Below, one piece after another: positions 33,920 to 45,157 of a DNA stretch of 47,653 nt. Every line of letters starts with the position of its first letter. Position 1 is the first letter of the stretch. The notes under the pieces were generated by a model, which did not search any database, was not told where the DNA came from, and worked only from the letters and a program-made list of their open reading frames with translations. This DNA comes from Priapulus caudatus (taxonomy: Eukaryota > Priapulida > Priapulimorpha > Priapulimorphida > Priapulidae), in assembly GCF_000485595.1 (NCBI RefSeq), contig NW_014577091.1, positions 255,975-303,627 on the forward strand, in the 5' to 3' direction. The translations under genes and the position numbers were made by a program.

Positions 33920-34746
33920 ATAGTGCAGCTGCTTGAGCAACGGGTGTGCAGTGCTGTGCGAGTTACAGGTAACCTCACATTTTCTTTTTCTTTCCCCGCC
34001 GACACAACAGCTTAGTGTACAATTCAAAAATCCTAAACTGCAGTGCGGAAAAATCATTGCACTACAGGCATGGATCACACTTTCTCGCTGTAATTTCTCT
34101 CTTGTTGAAATGCTTTATTCCAATGTAATCGTATTTGCACACAGCCGGTAGGGATCCAATGCCTACTATTCTGCACTCTGTATTTCGGCCCTCCATTGCG
34201 GTTGCTGAAACGGGAAAACAAAAGAAATATAAATATCACCTGCGTACAGACACGATTAGGCCAGTTATTCCAGACTACTGTACTCGCCCTGTCATCGGTC
34301 TATACTACTAGTAGTAGTACTAGTAGTGGTACTACTACTACTAGTACTACTAGTACTACTAGTAGTACTAGGCGGCGGCAGCCTGTACTGTAGAACACTC
34401 CTACATTCTCTGTCTCACTTACAGTGACTCTAATTTCACACACTTGAGTTATTACTATAACACTTTTCAGTTACGCCTGCAATAGTTCTGACGCACGGAG
34501 TTAAGATATATGCGCATTTCTATCGAAAAATAAGTCAAAAAGATTTGCACACATACACGAACGACCACCATTGTGAATTCAGTGGAAAATATATAGTGCA
34601 TTGCGGAATATGCGGCTAGTTTCAGTACCCCACCTCTGCGCTGACATCTAGCAGCAGAATGCGGCAGCACGCGGCAAGTGGCGGCAGCCAACAAGCAACG
34701 GCCACGGCGGGAGGTCGACCAAGCGCTATATTTGACCGACTGTATA
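33920..34746. other. p190 5' flank; promoter not identified
   Basis: Presumed leader and promoter area by position. No TATA box or clear initiator can be defended. Includes the ACTAGT repeat at 34302-34371. Confidence 0.35.
34302..34371. repeat. self-complementary ACTAGT/AGTACT repeat
   Basis: TACTACTAGTAGTAGTACT-type palindromic triplet repeat. A similar patch lies at 46499-46560. Confidence 0.85.
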
Positions 34747-34778
34747 TTTCACGTAGCAGCGGTTACATGGGGTGATAC

Positions 34779-35223
34779 CACAGGCACTTGGAACGTTTCA
34801 ATAAATTATAATGCTAAATAAATACGAAATCTATTTACTACCAAATCTATTTTCTATACTCTATTATTGCCGCCAATTTCCTGTAAATGCCGTCCAAATG
34901 CTCATCTACAACAAACACTGGCTACCGTCAAGCGCTATTGCTGCCGCTGCACACTGAGTCACTGACATATATAATATATTATAATAATATAATATATATA
35001 TATATTATAATTTAATATATTTAAGTGTCAGTGTGCAGCGGCAGCAATGGCGCTTGGCAGCAGCCAGTGCCATTTGTTGTAGATGAGCATTTGGACGGCA
35101 TTTACAGGAAATTGTCGGCAATAATAGGTTAACGAGAGTATAGAAACATTAAGACTTTGGTAGTAAATAGATTTCGTATTTATTTAGCATTATATTTGAT
35201 TGAAACGCTCCAAGCCGCCTGTG
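34779..35223. mobile_element. large inverted repeat with AT loop, about 445 bp
   Basis: Left arm 34779-34962 (CACAGGCACTTGGAACG..., TAAATACGAAATCTATTTAC, GCTGCCGCTGCACACTG) is repeated in reverse complement at 35026-35223 with small gaps. The loop is pure A/T. Weaker pairing extends to TTTCACG/CGTGAAA at 34747 and 35243. A diverged single arm occurs at about 46660-46860. Confidence 0.75.
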
Positions 35224-35325
35224 CATGACCACCGCGCGTGAAAACGATAGCATTCCACCGAATTTAAAGGCGCTTATTACTACACACATTGTATAACATT
35301 TAGACAATCTCTGGTAGATACAATG

Positions 35326-35485
35326 TATATATATATATATATACATACATATCATGGGTTAATAATGACAAATTGTCATATGTACTCTTGATATGTATAT
35401 ATTCATAATATGATACTACTTGATATATTATATATCATAGTTATATATATAATATACTATAGTCTATATATATATGTACTTATAT
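35326..35485. repeat. TA-rich simple repeats
   Basis: TATATATATA runs at 35326-35346 and about 35425-35485. Confidence 0.8.
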
Positions 35486-35725
35486 ATAGAGAGAGAGGGA
35501 GGAAGACGCGAGAGTACGAGAGGAGAGTCAGAATGGAGAGAGAGAGAGAGACAGAGAGGAGACGAGAGGACGACGGAAAGAGATCGAGAGAGAGGCGTGG
35601 TGGAGAGAGAGAGAGAGTAAAAAAAGGGGATGAGCGAGAAAATGGAGGAGAAGATGGAGAAAGAGAAAGAGACGAGAGAAAGAGATCCGAGAACGAGCAG
35701 AGAGAGGACGCAGAGGAAGAGACGA

Positions 35726-35780
<55 letters not shown>
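35486..35780. repeat. GA-rich tract with pure (AG)n at its end
   Basis: Nearly all purine on the plus strand; 35731-35779 is pure AG. Open frames over it are Arg/Glu or Ser/Leu repeats only. Confidence 0.92.
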
Positions 35781-35782
<2 letters not shown>

Positions 35783-36271
35783 GCAGTTCGCCACTGACCA
35801 TATAATAGTACAAACCATAATAGTGTCTAGATTGGCCTGGGTGCAATTGCTCCCCTTTTGCCCCCGCCCGCTAACCACGCCCCTGCAATTATTGTCAACG
35901 GAGTAATGCATTTACAAAATTGGGCTCTTATGATGTAATATACCAAAATTCAAAAAGTCCATACAGGCGCCTTTGGCATGAACATAACTTCATTATTGAA
36001 GTATATTGACTATTCAGTATATAGTAGTTCAGTATACAATGCAGCACTCGTTTCTGGTTGCAGCTGCAGTAGAGTGCAGACTGTTTAACACATACATACT
36101 GATAGTAAAACGGGTGTAAGACTTCGTTAACCGTTTACGGATTGCACAATTGATGAGCTTGTAATTTAATTCATATAATTTATGTAGAATGTATCCAGGT
36201 GATGATTCCGGTATTCTCCAAGGGGTCCGATGAATGCGGTGTTGAGAAGGCGCATCTCATCTACAGATTAA
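35781..36271. other. no feature seen
   Basis: Unremarkable AT-rich DNA between the GA tract and the first hAT-like element. Confidence 0.4.
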
Positions 36272-36279
36272 CTCCAGAT

Positions 36280-36578
36280 CAGTGGCTCTTCACTTGGGTT
36301 CGACCGAACCCCAGGGGTTCGGTGAGCCAGTCTCAGGGGTTCGGCGGAGGTCCTCCGAAACGCATTAAAATTTTGCTAGAATTTGCTAGAATTTTTATTT
36401 TTTGTTCATTCTTTGCATGCTTTCCAAATATAGTCTTGAATGTTGATGCAATGTTTTAATTTCTTGGATTAATTAAAATTGATTAAACTTGATTTGTTTT
36501 TGTCAAATTTGAGGGGTTCGGCGAGTGAGCAGTGGGTTTGTTAGGGTTCGGCGCCTCTAAAGAGGTTAAGAAACACTG
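36280..36578. mobile_element. hAT-like MITE, 299 bp
   Basis: Starts CAGTGGCTCTTCACTTGGG and ends GAGGTTAAGAAACACTG, fitting the CAGTGnTTCTTAACC termini of Charlie-like hAT elements. Flanked by CTCCAGAT (36272-36279) and CTCTAGAT (36579-36586), an 8 bp duplication with one mismatch. GGGGTTCGGCG motifs recur inside. No transposase. Confidence 0.75.
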
Positions 36579-36866
36579 CTCTAGATGCTATTGACATGAC
36601 ATGCCGTTTTTGGTAACACTGCAACGTCATTTGTCTCACTCTTCATAATCCATTCAGACTGCTTCATCCTGACCTCATCCCTTCTCCGACGTTATAACTG
36701 CCCCCCCCCACCCAATGCTACTGCAGCTCCAATCGTCTTGATTGCCCACTTTTTGTTGTCACGAACACTGCCTGCTATACATGACTATGCATGTCCTGTC
36801 TGGACCTTTCACCTACATTGCTTACTCATTACAAACATGCATATAGCAATAGCATACAGCATAGAG

Positions 36867-37055
36867 CAGTGGTTCTTAACCCTTTTTGAGTCATAGACCC
36901 CTTTGAGAATCAGGTGAAAGCTACGGACCCCTCTCCCTAAAAAATGCACATAAGCACATAACACAAATTTTGTACGCGCCTGGTTCATTGACCCCCTGAA
37001 ACCCATCCGCGTACCCCAAAGGGCTCCATGGACCCCAGGTTATAAGAACCCACTG
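36867..37055. mobile_element. hAT-like MITE, 189 bp
   Basis: Starts CAGTGGTTCTTAACCC and ends GGTTATAAGAACCCACTG. The flanking octamers GCATAGAG and TGTTAGAG agree at five of eight places, so the duplication is weak or decayed. Confidence 0.68.
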
Positions 37056-37063
37056 TGTTAGAG

Positions 37064-38696
37064 AATAAAGTGTACGTGTCAAAATCACGTGCCGGATCAC
37101 TTCAATTCTTCCTTGTCCAAACACAGGTATGTACATCATTCACGTTTGAAGCGTTTTAGTCATTTGTGAAAGCTTTCGTGCGACGTACTTAGACACCAAG
37201 GGTCACTTGTCAGCGCTACCTGTATATATATATACTCGTAGTAATTAAGTATGTACATTTCATATGTTGTTAAATTAGGAATTAAAAGTATTCATATCAT
37301 ATAATAATCCATGTTGCATAAGATATTTTAATCAGAGATTATGCAACATCCAGCGAATACACTTGTAATTCTCAAAAAATTGGTAGAAAATTTGTTCTTT
37401 TTCAGAGAATTACCAAAAATAAGTGCTAATTATGGGGTTATTGAAATGATAGCCACCTTAACGTTCACACTGCTTAATTACTCGGAATTACGAAGTTACA
37501 AGTCCGTGTTATGCATGTAGTCTAAACGTACTGTACATGACAGTAGCATGGCCTGCTAAATCTACACTAGCGCCTACCCTCCGTTGGCGTTTCACATAAC
37601 CTCCATTCGTATACGACACTACATAATTCATGAAATTTACAGAATACTAGCACACGACCAGTGCTACCCGTTTTTATGATGCATAACTCAGTAGCCATGA
37701 GCAGCTGTCCTGTAAAACATCATCAACCTCGTACACTTCCCTGCCAATATGCCAGCCGTGATCAATGTTACACTGCTGTGATATACTAACAATGTCACGG
37801 ATCAATAAATGGTCAGGCTGCCTGTAATGCTGGTATGCATAATTCTAGACGATCTTCCATTGCACGTGACACTCGCATATCATTAGCATAGGCTATATAA
37901 TAACATTTATACCAGCACATTTCATTTATATTCAATTTAGAAGAGTTTTATCGCTCATTAACTCACAACCCACAGCAGTAAATTGCAGAGCAAGTGCCGG
38001 TTTTGGTGCAATGTTTCATAATCACCTAGACATGTAAACGAATTCTCTTATGGTTGGATAAATGCAACACATAAAACAGGTGCCATAGACAGATTAAAGG
38101 AATCCTGGAAGGAGATCCGATGAACGCAGCAGAAAGGGATGGGGTGGTATCAGGACTGTCATAGTACCACCCGACAGATTTTCTTACTGAAATCTCTGGT
38201 TGCAACACGATGAATTACGAATACACTATACGTTTTCTATTTTAAAATACTCTAGTATATGTCATCCGTGGCAACTTTTGCACCGTACAGGAAAAAATTA
38301 AGACTATAGTTACAAATTGTGTAGTATTATTCTGAGTCCCCCGGACCACCCATGCTGTTTAGTATAGTATGTGTTAGTGTGTGTTAGTGTGGTAGTTAGT
38401 ATGTGTGCTTAGTATAGTCAAAGAAATTATATGAATATCTAGACTCTAGAGCAATGTAAAAAATAAAAAGAAACAATTTCGTATTGATCAGCTTACGGAA
38501 ATATTGAATTGATATTGATATATAATTGAGTTTTATATATATTAGTTAGACGTAAGTGTGCTACCATACATACGGATTTATTATCATTAATTACAGGAAC
38601 AAAAGGCTAATGAAAACAACCACGCTGTTGCCACACGTATAGTACTGTGTTATTGAAACAACGATAGTGGTATAGCAATTACATCAGAATTAAAAA
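37064..38696. other. no gene seen
   Basis: AT-rich DNA with no recognisable domain. A short GTGTTAGTGT repeat lies near 38370-38395. Short open frames show no similarity that I can name. Confidence 0.4.
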
Positions 38697-39673
38697 CAAG
38701 TGCCGCAGAGCGACAGCGCTCAACTGACGTGTACTGTAGCCAGGTATTCTTCTGATAAACTCACTGGCAACCGAATCAAGTCCGCCCTCCTGCCACCGCG
38801 TTCGCGCTCAGAGCATATATCTAGGATACTACTAATACAGATCTAAAATCTATGATAGGCTATACCTACTGGTAGTACAGTAGTAAAGATACAGCTGTGT
38901 AACTTTAATGACTTCGCTATATTAACATGTTATCAAGGATATGCGTCGAGCGCGAGCGTAGTGGTGGTGGTGCGGCCGAGGTGGGGAGAGGGGGAGGGTG
39001 GGGGAGGGTGGGGAAAGGCGGGGGGAGGGGTGAGAGGGGGCTCTAATAGCAAAAGCAGTTCAGTCCTTTGTTAACAGTCAACAAATCCATGTTTAACCCT
39101 CCTCTTGAGGGTCAAAAGGTTATCCGACACTTACTCTTCGCCATGTCAGCGGAAAGTACATTTCAGTTGTCTTTCAATAAAGCCATAAATATGAGGTCAC
39201 CGCTGAAACAAAAAAGTTTTTCAATCGCTCCGTCAGACCATGTCCTGCAGAAAATGTCTAAAATCTGCCCTGTCCCCATTGACCTTTGACCTCTGTGACC
39301 TCCAATTTCGGGCACAGTGATGGCTTTTCCTACCATGATGCTATACATCGACACTATCACGAGCCTAGGTCGAGGCCGTTTAGATTCTTGTGGCCGCAAT
39401 TCTGCATTTCCTCCCTATATACCTTAATTAAGGGAGCGGAATGTCCCCCCTTCTTTTACACTCTTGACCTTTGACCTTTGACCCCAGCTTCGAACATCTC
39501 AAACTCGTTTTGGATCTACCCCCCCAGCCACCCATATGCGTGACGCGGTACGTCCAGCGTTCTAAGATTTGTGCCCAACTGTTGACGGACGCAAGCGACG
39601 GCACGGGACAACGGACGCACGGAGCCACGGACGCACGTACAATCATGCAATTCTTACAAGCTGCCACTGATTG
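38697..39673. repeat. 1 kb dispersed repeat, copy A
   Basis: Direct repeat of 42931-44229. Shared landmarks are CTCAGAGCATATATCTAGGA, AACAAATCCATG, CCTACCATGA, GACCTTTGAC, TGTTGACGGACGCA and ACAAGCTGC. G-rich at 38961-39046. Class unknown; no protein recognised. Confidence 0.8.
38961..39046 (+). repeat. G-rich, quadruplex-prone tract
   Basis: Multiple GGGG blocks (GGTGGGGAGAGGGGGAGGG and similar) on the plus strand, inside copy A of the 1 kb repeat. Confidence 0.7.
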
Positions 39674-40069
39674 ATCAGCCATCGTTATGGGCCCAGATGA
39701 GCTCTAAAAATGTGGTAACGTGTGTAGTACAGCTGCATAGGTCTATGTCTCCCTGGGTATGCCGGTGCTGCCGCGAAATAATCTGACGGTCGCCGAAATA
39801 GCTGACGATAGGAGCGCCGTCATGCGCATGCGTGCCGACCCGGACCGATGACAAGCTCGTCTTTGTGTTACGCATAGGCTGTGGTCTAGGTTCCTTATAG
39901 TAACAGAAGAGTTGCGGACCAACAGGATTTGACGCAATATGGTTTTCAAATGAATCCACACCCGCTGCCCGCGCTCAAGTACAGCGCTGTAATGGATACG
40001 CTGTACAAGGCTCCCGTAGTAATTAATTAGCACTAATCGTGCTTCAATAAACTTCAAAATTCACAGAGA
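39674..40069. other. no gene seen
   Basis: Overlapping open frames on the minus strand show nothing recognisable. The right part merges into the satellite that follows. Confidence 0.35.
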
Positions 40070-40650
40070 TTATAGGTATAGACATCGCCTGTCTATGTGA
40101 TATCTAGATTTCTAAGAAATGTTACTCAAATCGTTCGCGCGCCATATGATACGTTTAATTATACACATTACTTAACGCCCATAGCGTCGTATATTAGCCT
40201 GTGCGATACCGCGCGTAGATACTTGCTATAATTAATAAAACACTCGCGCTGCAATAAACTGCAAGATCATCAGAGATCATAGATAAGACATGTGTTTTAA
40301 TGTATCTAGATTTCTAGAAATGCTAAACTCAAATCCGCTTCTTCGCGCCATAAAATATTATGATAGTTTAATTGTACACTTTCTTACAGCCCATAGCCGT
40401 GCGTAATTAGCCTTATGTGCGAACCGCGCGTAGATACTTGCCTAATTAATTAAACCACTCGCGCCTTCAATACACTCTCAGAAATCACAGGAGATCATTA
40501 GATAACAACGTGTTTATATGTATCTAGATTTTCTAGAAATGTAACTCAAACGTTCGCCGCCGAGTAATAATATTATCGTAGTTTAATTGTACACTTCTCT
40601 TACTGCCCATAAGCGCGTGCGTATATTGCCTATGTGCGATACCGACAACA
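40070..40650. repeat. short satellite, three units of about 202-218 bp
   Basis: TCTAGATTTTCTAGAAATG-like starts occur at 40103, 40305 and 40523. Each unit also contains CTCAAA..GTTCG, GTTTAATTGTACAC, GCCCATA and CGCGCGTAGATACTTG blocks. Confidence 0.8.
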
Positions 40651-40682
40651 CCGATAGCCGATTATTACCGATTTATTATGGC

Positions 40683-40710
40683 ACTAGCGGGATACCCGTG
40701 TTGCCGCGGG
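40683..40710 (-). mobile_element. weak Helitron-like 3' end
   Basis: Read on the minus strand, a CCCGCGGCAACACGGG hairpin is followed by CTAGT. The next base is G, not the T expected at a Helitron target, so this is doubtful. Confidence 0.3.
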
Positions 40711-40798
40711 AAATCACTCAATATCAGTGGCTTACTCAGTTGCGTGAACCGCTGGTTGAAAGGAGAAAATACCCGCAAAAATAACTAATCTAATCTAT

Positions 40799-40960
40799 CC
40801 AGGCATCCATCCATGCCATCCCCTCGCACCGCATCCCGGCCCCATCCGCATCCCACTCCCATCGCATGCCATCTCATCGCATCCGCAGCGCCATGCCATG
40901 CCATCCCATCCTATCCCATACCCAGTCAACATCGCATGCCATCCCATCCCAATCCCCAAC
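40799..40960. repeat. CATCC/CATGC pentamer repeat
   Basis: Degenerate CCATC, CATGC and CATCC units. Confidence 0.85.
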
Positions 40961-40999
40961 AATAAAATAATAATAAGAAATCAAAAAGAAAAACGTCAT

Positions 41000-42420
41000 T
41001 AAATTCTCCTTCACGCCTCTCTCCCATTCCTTTCCGAGCTCTCCCTTACTCCCCTTTCTCCTCTCCACCAGCTTCTCCCTTCTCCCTCCATCCTTCTCTC
41101 ACCAGCCCCCTCTCCTCTCACGCATCGCTTCTCCCTCCTCCTTCTCCCACCAGCTTCTTCCCCCCTCCTCCTCCTCCACCCACCTTCCCCCTTCTCCCCT
41201 TCCTCATCACCCAGCTTCTCCTTGCTCAACAGTTTCTCCCCTCCTCCTGTCTGCACCAGCTTCTCCTCTCGCCTCCTTCTCCACTTAGCTTCTCCCTTCT
41301 CCCCCTCCTGCCTTCCACCTCCTTCTCCAACCATCTTCTCCCACTCCTCCTTCCTCCACGACCTTGCTCCTTCCCCCTTTCTCCCACCAGCTTTTCTCCC
41401 TGTCTGCCCTTTCCTGCCTTCTCCACCAGCTTCTCGCCCTCCTCCTATCTCCAGCCAGCTTCTCCCTTTCCTCCCTCCTCCTTCTCACCAGCTGTCTCGC
41501 CCCTGCCTCCTTCCAGCAGTTCCCTCTCCCCTCCTCCTTCTCCAGCCAAGCTTCTCCACCTCCTCCTCCTCACCACCTTACCTCTATCTCCCTTCTGCCA
41601 CTTCCTCCTTCTCCTACCAGCTTCTCCCTCCCCTCCACCAGTTCTCCCTTCTCCCCTCCTCCTTCTCCCCCTCCTCTTTCCACCAAGCTTCTCCCTTCTC
41701 CCCCTCCTCCTCCACCGCTGCCCTTCTCCCCTTCCTCTCTTCTCCACCAGCTCCCTTCACTGCCTTCTCCACCAGCTTCTCCCCTCCTCCTTCCTCACAC
41801 CTTCTCCCTTCTCCCCTTCTCCTCCACCAGCTTCTCCCCCTCCTCTTTCTCCCCTTCCTCCTTCTCCCGCACTTCTCCCCCTCCTCCTTCTCACAGCCTT
41901 CTCCCTCGCCTTCCTTTCTCCCACACAGCTTCTCCTTCTCGCCCTCCTCCTTGCCACCAGCTCCCTTCCTCGCTTTCCTTCGCTCCACAGGCTTGCTCCC
42001 CCTCCTCCTTCTCAACCGGCTTCTCCCCCCAACTCCACCACATATCTCCCTTCTCCCCTTCCTCCTTTTCTACAGCGCCTTCTCCCCTTCCTCATTCTCC
42101 AACAGTTTCTCCCCCCTCCCTTTCCTTCTCCACCAGGCTTCCCCCTCTCCTCCCGCCCAGCTCCTTTCCCCTCCTTCTCCACCCTTCCTCCTTCTCACAG
42201 GCTGTTCTCACCCGTCCTCCTCATCCACACCTTCTAACCTTCTCCCTTCCTCCTCCACCGAGCTTCTCTCCTTTTCCCCTTCCTCATTTTCCACCAGCTT
42301 CTCCCCCTCTACTTCTCCACCAGCTTCTCCCTTCCCCTTCCTCCTCATCCAGCTTCTCCCCTCCTCCTCTCCACGCAAGCTTCTCTCTTCTCCCCCTCCT
42401 GCCTTCTCCACAGCTGGTGT
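41000..42420. repeat. pyrimidine-rich minisatellite (CTTCTCC...CACCAG), 1.4 kb
   Basis: Units of about 25-30 bp of the form CTCCTCCTTCTCCACCAG followed by CTTCTCCC. The plus strand is nearly all C/T apart from the ACCAG spacers. Open frames of up to about 400 codons (Ser/Pro/Leu on plus, Arg/Glu/Gly on minus) exist in several frames at once and reflect composition. Confidence 0.93.
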
Positions 42421-42454
42421 CCCTAGCCCGTGAAGTGGAAATCGCCATAATTTG

Positions 42455-42655
42455 CGAGCATATATTGCCGAACAGTGCGCATGCGCATACGCATCCTATA
42501 TCATTATTTCGCTGAGGTCAGAAATTTCGCAACACCAAAGACGAGCTGTGATTGTAGGGCGGGACGCCATGCGAACGTGCGCAATGCGCATTACGCATCC
42601 TATCTCAGATATTTCGCAAAGTCAGCAAATTCGCGTTACAACCGAACGAACCTGG
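42455..42655. repeat. two-copy tandem repeat, period about 105 bp
   Basis: ACGCATCCTAT at 42489 and 42594. Flanking GTGCGC.ATGCGCAT and ATTTCGC..GGTCAG/AGTCAG blocks are repeated at the same spacing. Confidence 0.7.
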
Positions 42656-42930
42656 TACGTGTCCGTATACCGGAACGTACCCTGGTAACTATCTGATATT
42701 GGTTAGGGTAGGTTAAGGGTTAGGGTGTATGGGGGTAGGCGTAGGGCTCAAGTGACTTCGTGTGGAGTAGGCGTAAGGTACGTCCCTCGGCTTTGAAGTA
42801 GCGCGAGGTACGCGTCGCATAGAGTACGAGTAACGTGCGATTGAGGGACATAGACCCTGGCAGCGATTAGTAACATTCATGCATCTTGACCAAGAGCAGT
42901 ATAAGTACGTTTAACGATGCACTAAACCAA
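42656..42930. other. degenerate telomere-like patch and unassigned DNA
   Basis: GGTTAGGGTAGGTTAAGGG at about 42699-42725, then DNA without recognised features. Confidence 0.4.
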
Positions 42931-44229
42931 ACAAGTGCCGCCAGAGCAGAACAGCGCTCACCTTACGGCAGGTGTTCTGATGCAAACTCACTGGGAAAAC
43001 GGAGATGAGAGCACCCTCCCATCACCGCGTCACGCTCAGAGCATATATCTAGGATACTACTAATACAGATCAAAAATCTATGACAGCTAGGCATTTGCTT
43101 ATACCGGTAGTACAGTAATAAAGATACAGCTGTATAACTTTAATGAATTCGCCTAAATTAAATTTATCATGGGCGCGAGCGTCAGTGGTGGTGGTGGGGG
43201 CCTGGGTTTGAGTGGGGAGAGGGGGCGGGTGCGCGGGGGGGCCTCTAATAGCAAAAAGCCAGTTCCGCCGAGATGGCGCGTGCAAGTGTCATCAATAATC
43301 AAGATGTCCATCACTTTCGTGCGTGATAACCTCACTCCATTGAGTTGACTGCAATCCAAGTATATCAGGCAGCGCCGAGAATTTCGCTCAGCTGTGAGCT
43401 TAACACATCTAGCATTTGCAGGGCCAGGCAATTAATTATTGATTAAATAGTGCCAGTTCACCGCATGCTATGCCGTAATGGGCTGCCCCCATGTTTTTGC
43501 CTACCCACCGTGAGCATTCAGGTCATTACAGGTGTAATAACAGAGGCTGCTTACTCAGGGTGCTAATACAGACTGCTTAGAAATAATATATTAAGGAGCG
43601 TAAACCTTGTTCAACAAACATTTGCCTTTGCCAATTGGAACGGTGCAACTGGTAGCCTCACATCAAAAAATAGCAAAACAGTTCAGTTGCCTTTGTTATC
43701 AAGTCAACAAATCCATGCTGTTAAACCCTCCTCTTGAGCGAGTCAAAAGGTTATCTGACACTTACTCTCTCGCATGTCAGCGGAAAGTTACATTTCAATG
43801 GATCCATTCAATAAAGCACATAAAAAATGCGTAGGTTATGCTGAAACAAAAAAGTTTTGTTCAATCGCCCCTCCATCAGATCATGTCCTCAAAAAATGGG
43901 TATAAAATCTGCCCTGTGCCCCCATTGACCTTTGACGGTGACCTCAATTTTCGGCACAGTGAGGCTTTTCCTACCATGAATGCCTATATAATACACCCGA
44001 CTATCACGAGCTATGGTCGAGCCGTTAGGAGGGAATTGTTCCCCTTCTTATTACACCTCTTGACCGTTGACCCCCCAGCTTCGACATCCCAACTCGTTTT
44101 CGGATTACCCCCCCCCACGTCCCGAATATCGTGACCGTACGTCGAGCCGTTTATATTTGTGCCAAACTGTTGACGGACGCACGGCCGGACGGACGCACGC
44201 TCATGCGATTCTACAAGCTGCATCTGACT
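42931..44229. repeat. 1 kb dispersed repeat, copy B, with insertion
   Basis: Colinear with 38697-39673 in the same orientation. Carries about 405 extra bases at roughly 43265-43669. The extra DNA is bounded by AATAGCAAAAAGCCAGTT (43247) and AATAGCAAAACAGTTC (43669), where copy A has this motif once. Confidence 0.8.
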
Positions 44230-44775
44230 ATGTCAAACGTGGGGCAGTAACTATAGCAAACGGAAGTAAAATTATTTGCTTTTGCAATGACTGAATGGGT
44301 CAATTGATCAACTGGTTTGATAATTAAAATGACCCATCCTGGCACAGTATTAGTCCGCTGCTCTATATGAAAATTGTTACAACGCACTGAATTTTAGGTA
44401 TTCGTATTAAAATGACAAAACAAATATCTCTAAAATATATATTATATAAATATATGACAAATATAAGGTATGCAACGCCGTCTTACCTGCCGAGAGACCA
44501 GCGTAAGCTGCGTAACATATGCATTATCTAATACATAATATTAGTGAATGTATGCCCGTTTGTTTGTCTGTTCTCGATGCAAATCAATATGGAGCACTCT
44601 AGAAAATTAATGTCCAAGTACGTTCAGTAGGGGTAACTTTTGATGCTGAATGTCATTAGCACATTGGATTTGACCTCCAAGGTCATCTGAGGCCGCAGGA
44701 GGAAAAAACGAAAAAAACGTTAAATGAACGGCTGCAGCAACATTGTCCATAAGGGATTCAGCTTGCACTGACTTG
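44230..44775. other. no gene seen
   Basis: Unremarkable DNA between copy B and the ATAG repeat. Confidence 0.4.
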
Positions 44776-44780
44776 GTACA

Positions 44781-45072
44781 GTAGATAAATAGATAGATAG
44801 ATAGATAAATAGATAAATAAATAGATAAATAAATAGATAGATAAATAAATAGATAAATAGATAGATAGATAGATAAATAGATAAATAAATAGATAAATAA
44901 ATAGTTAGATAAATAAATAGATAAATAGATAGATAGATAGATCAATAGATAGATCAATAGATCAATAGATAAATAGATAGATAAATAAATAGATAGATAA
45001 ATAAATAGATAGATAGACGGACGGACGGACGGACGGACGGACGGATAGATAGGATAGATGGATGGATAGATA
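44781..45072. repeat. ATAG/ATAA tetranucleotide repeat with GACG run
   Basis: Alternating ATAGATAG and ATAAATAA units, then seven GACG units at about 45016-45044, then GATAGGATGG. Open frames are Ile/Tyr/Leu/Ser repeats only. Confidence 0.95.
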
Positions 45073-45129
45073 AGATTTTATGGGGTATTTTTCTTTCAAC
45101 CAAGTGGTCACCAACTGAGTGCTTTATTT

Positions 45130-45157
45130 CCCGGGCAACGCCGGGCATCCTGCTAGT
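45130..45157 (+). mobile_element. Helitron-like 3' terminus
   Basis: A CCCGGGCAACGCCGGG hairpin (45130-45145), a 7 nt spacer, then CTAGT followed by T. Hairpin plus CTRRT inserted before T is the Helitron 3' signature. The 5' TC end was not found and no RepHel protein is present. Confidence 0.45.

Noticed and set aside
35410-35911. Arg/Glu and Ser/Leu open frames around the GA repeat
   Set aside because: Pure composition effect of the AG dinucleotide repeat.
39675-40057. 94-104 codon minus-strand frames, considered as a gene fragment
   Set aside because: No recognisable motif, two frames are open at once, and the region borders repeats with probable gap errors.
41222-42515. Open frames of about 400 codons (Ser/Pro/Leu) on the plus strand and Arg/Glu/Gly frames on the minus strand
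   Set aside because: They arise from the C/T-only minisatellite, which lacks stop codons in several frames. No conserved domain is present.
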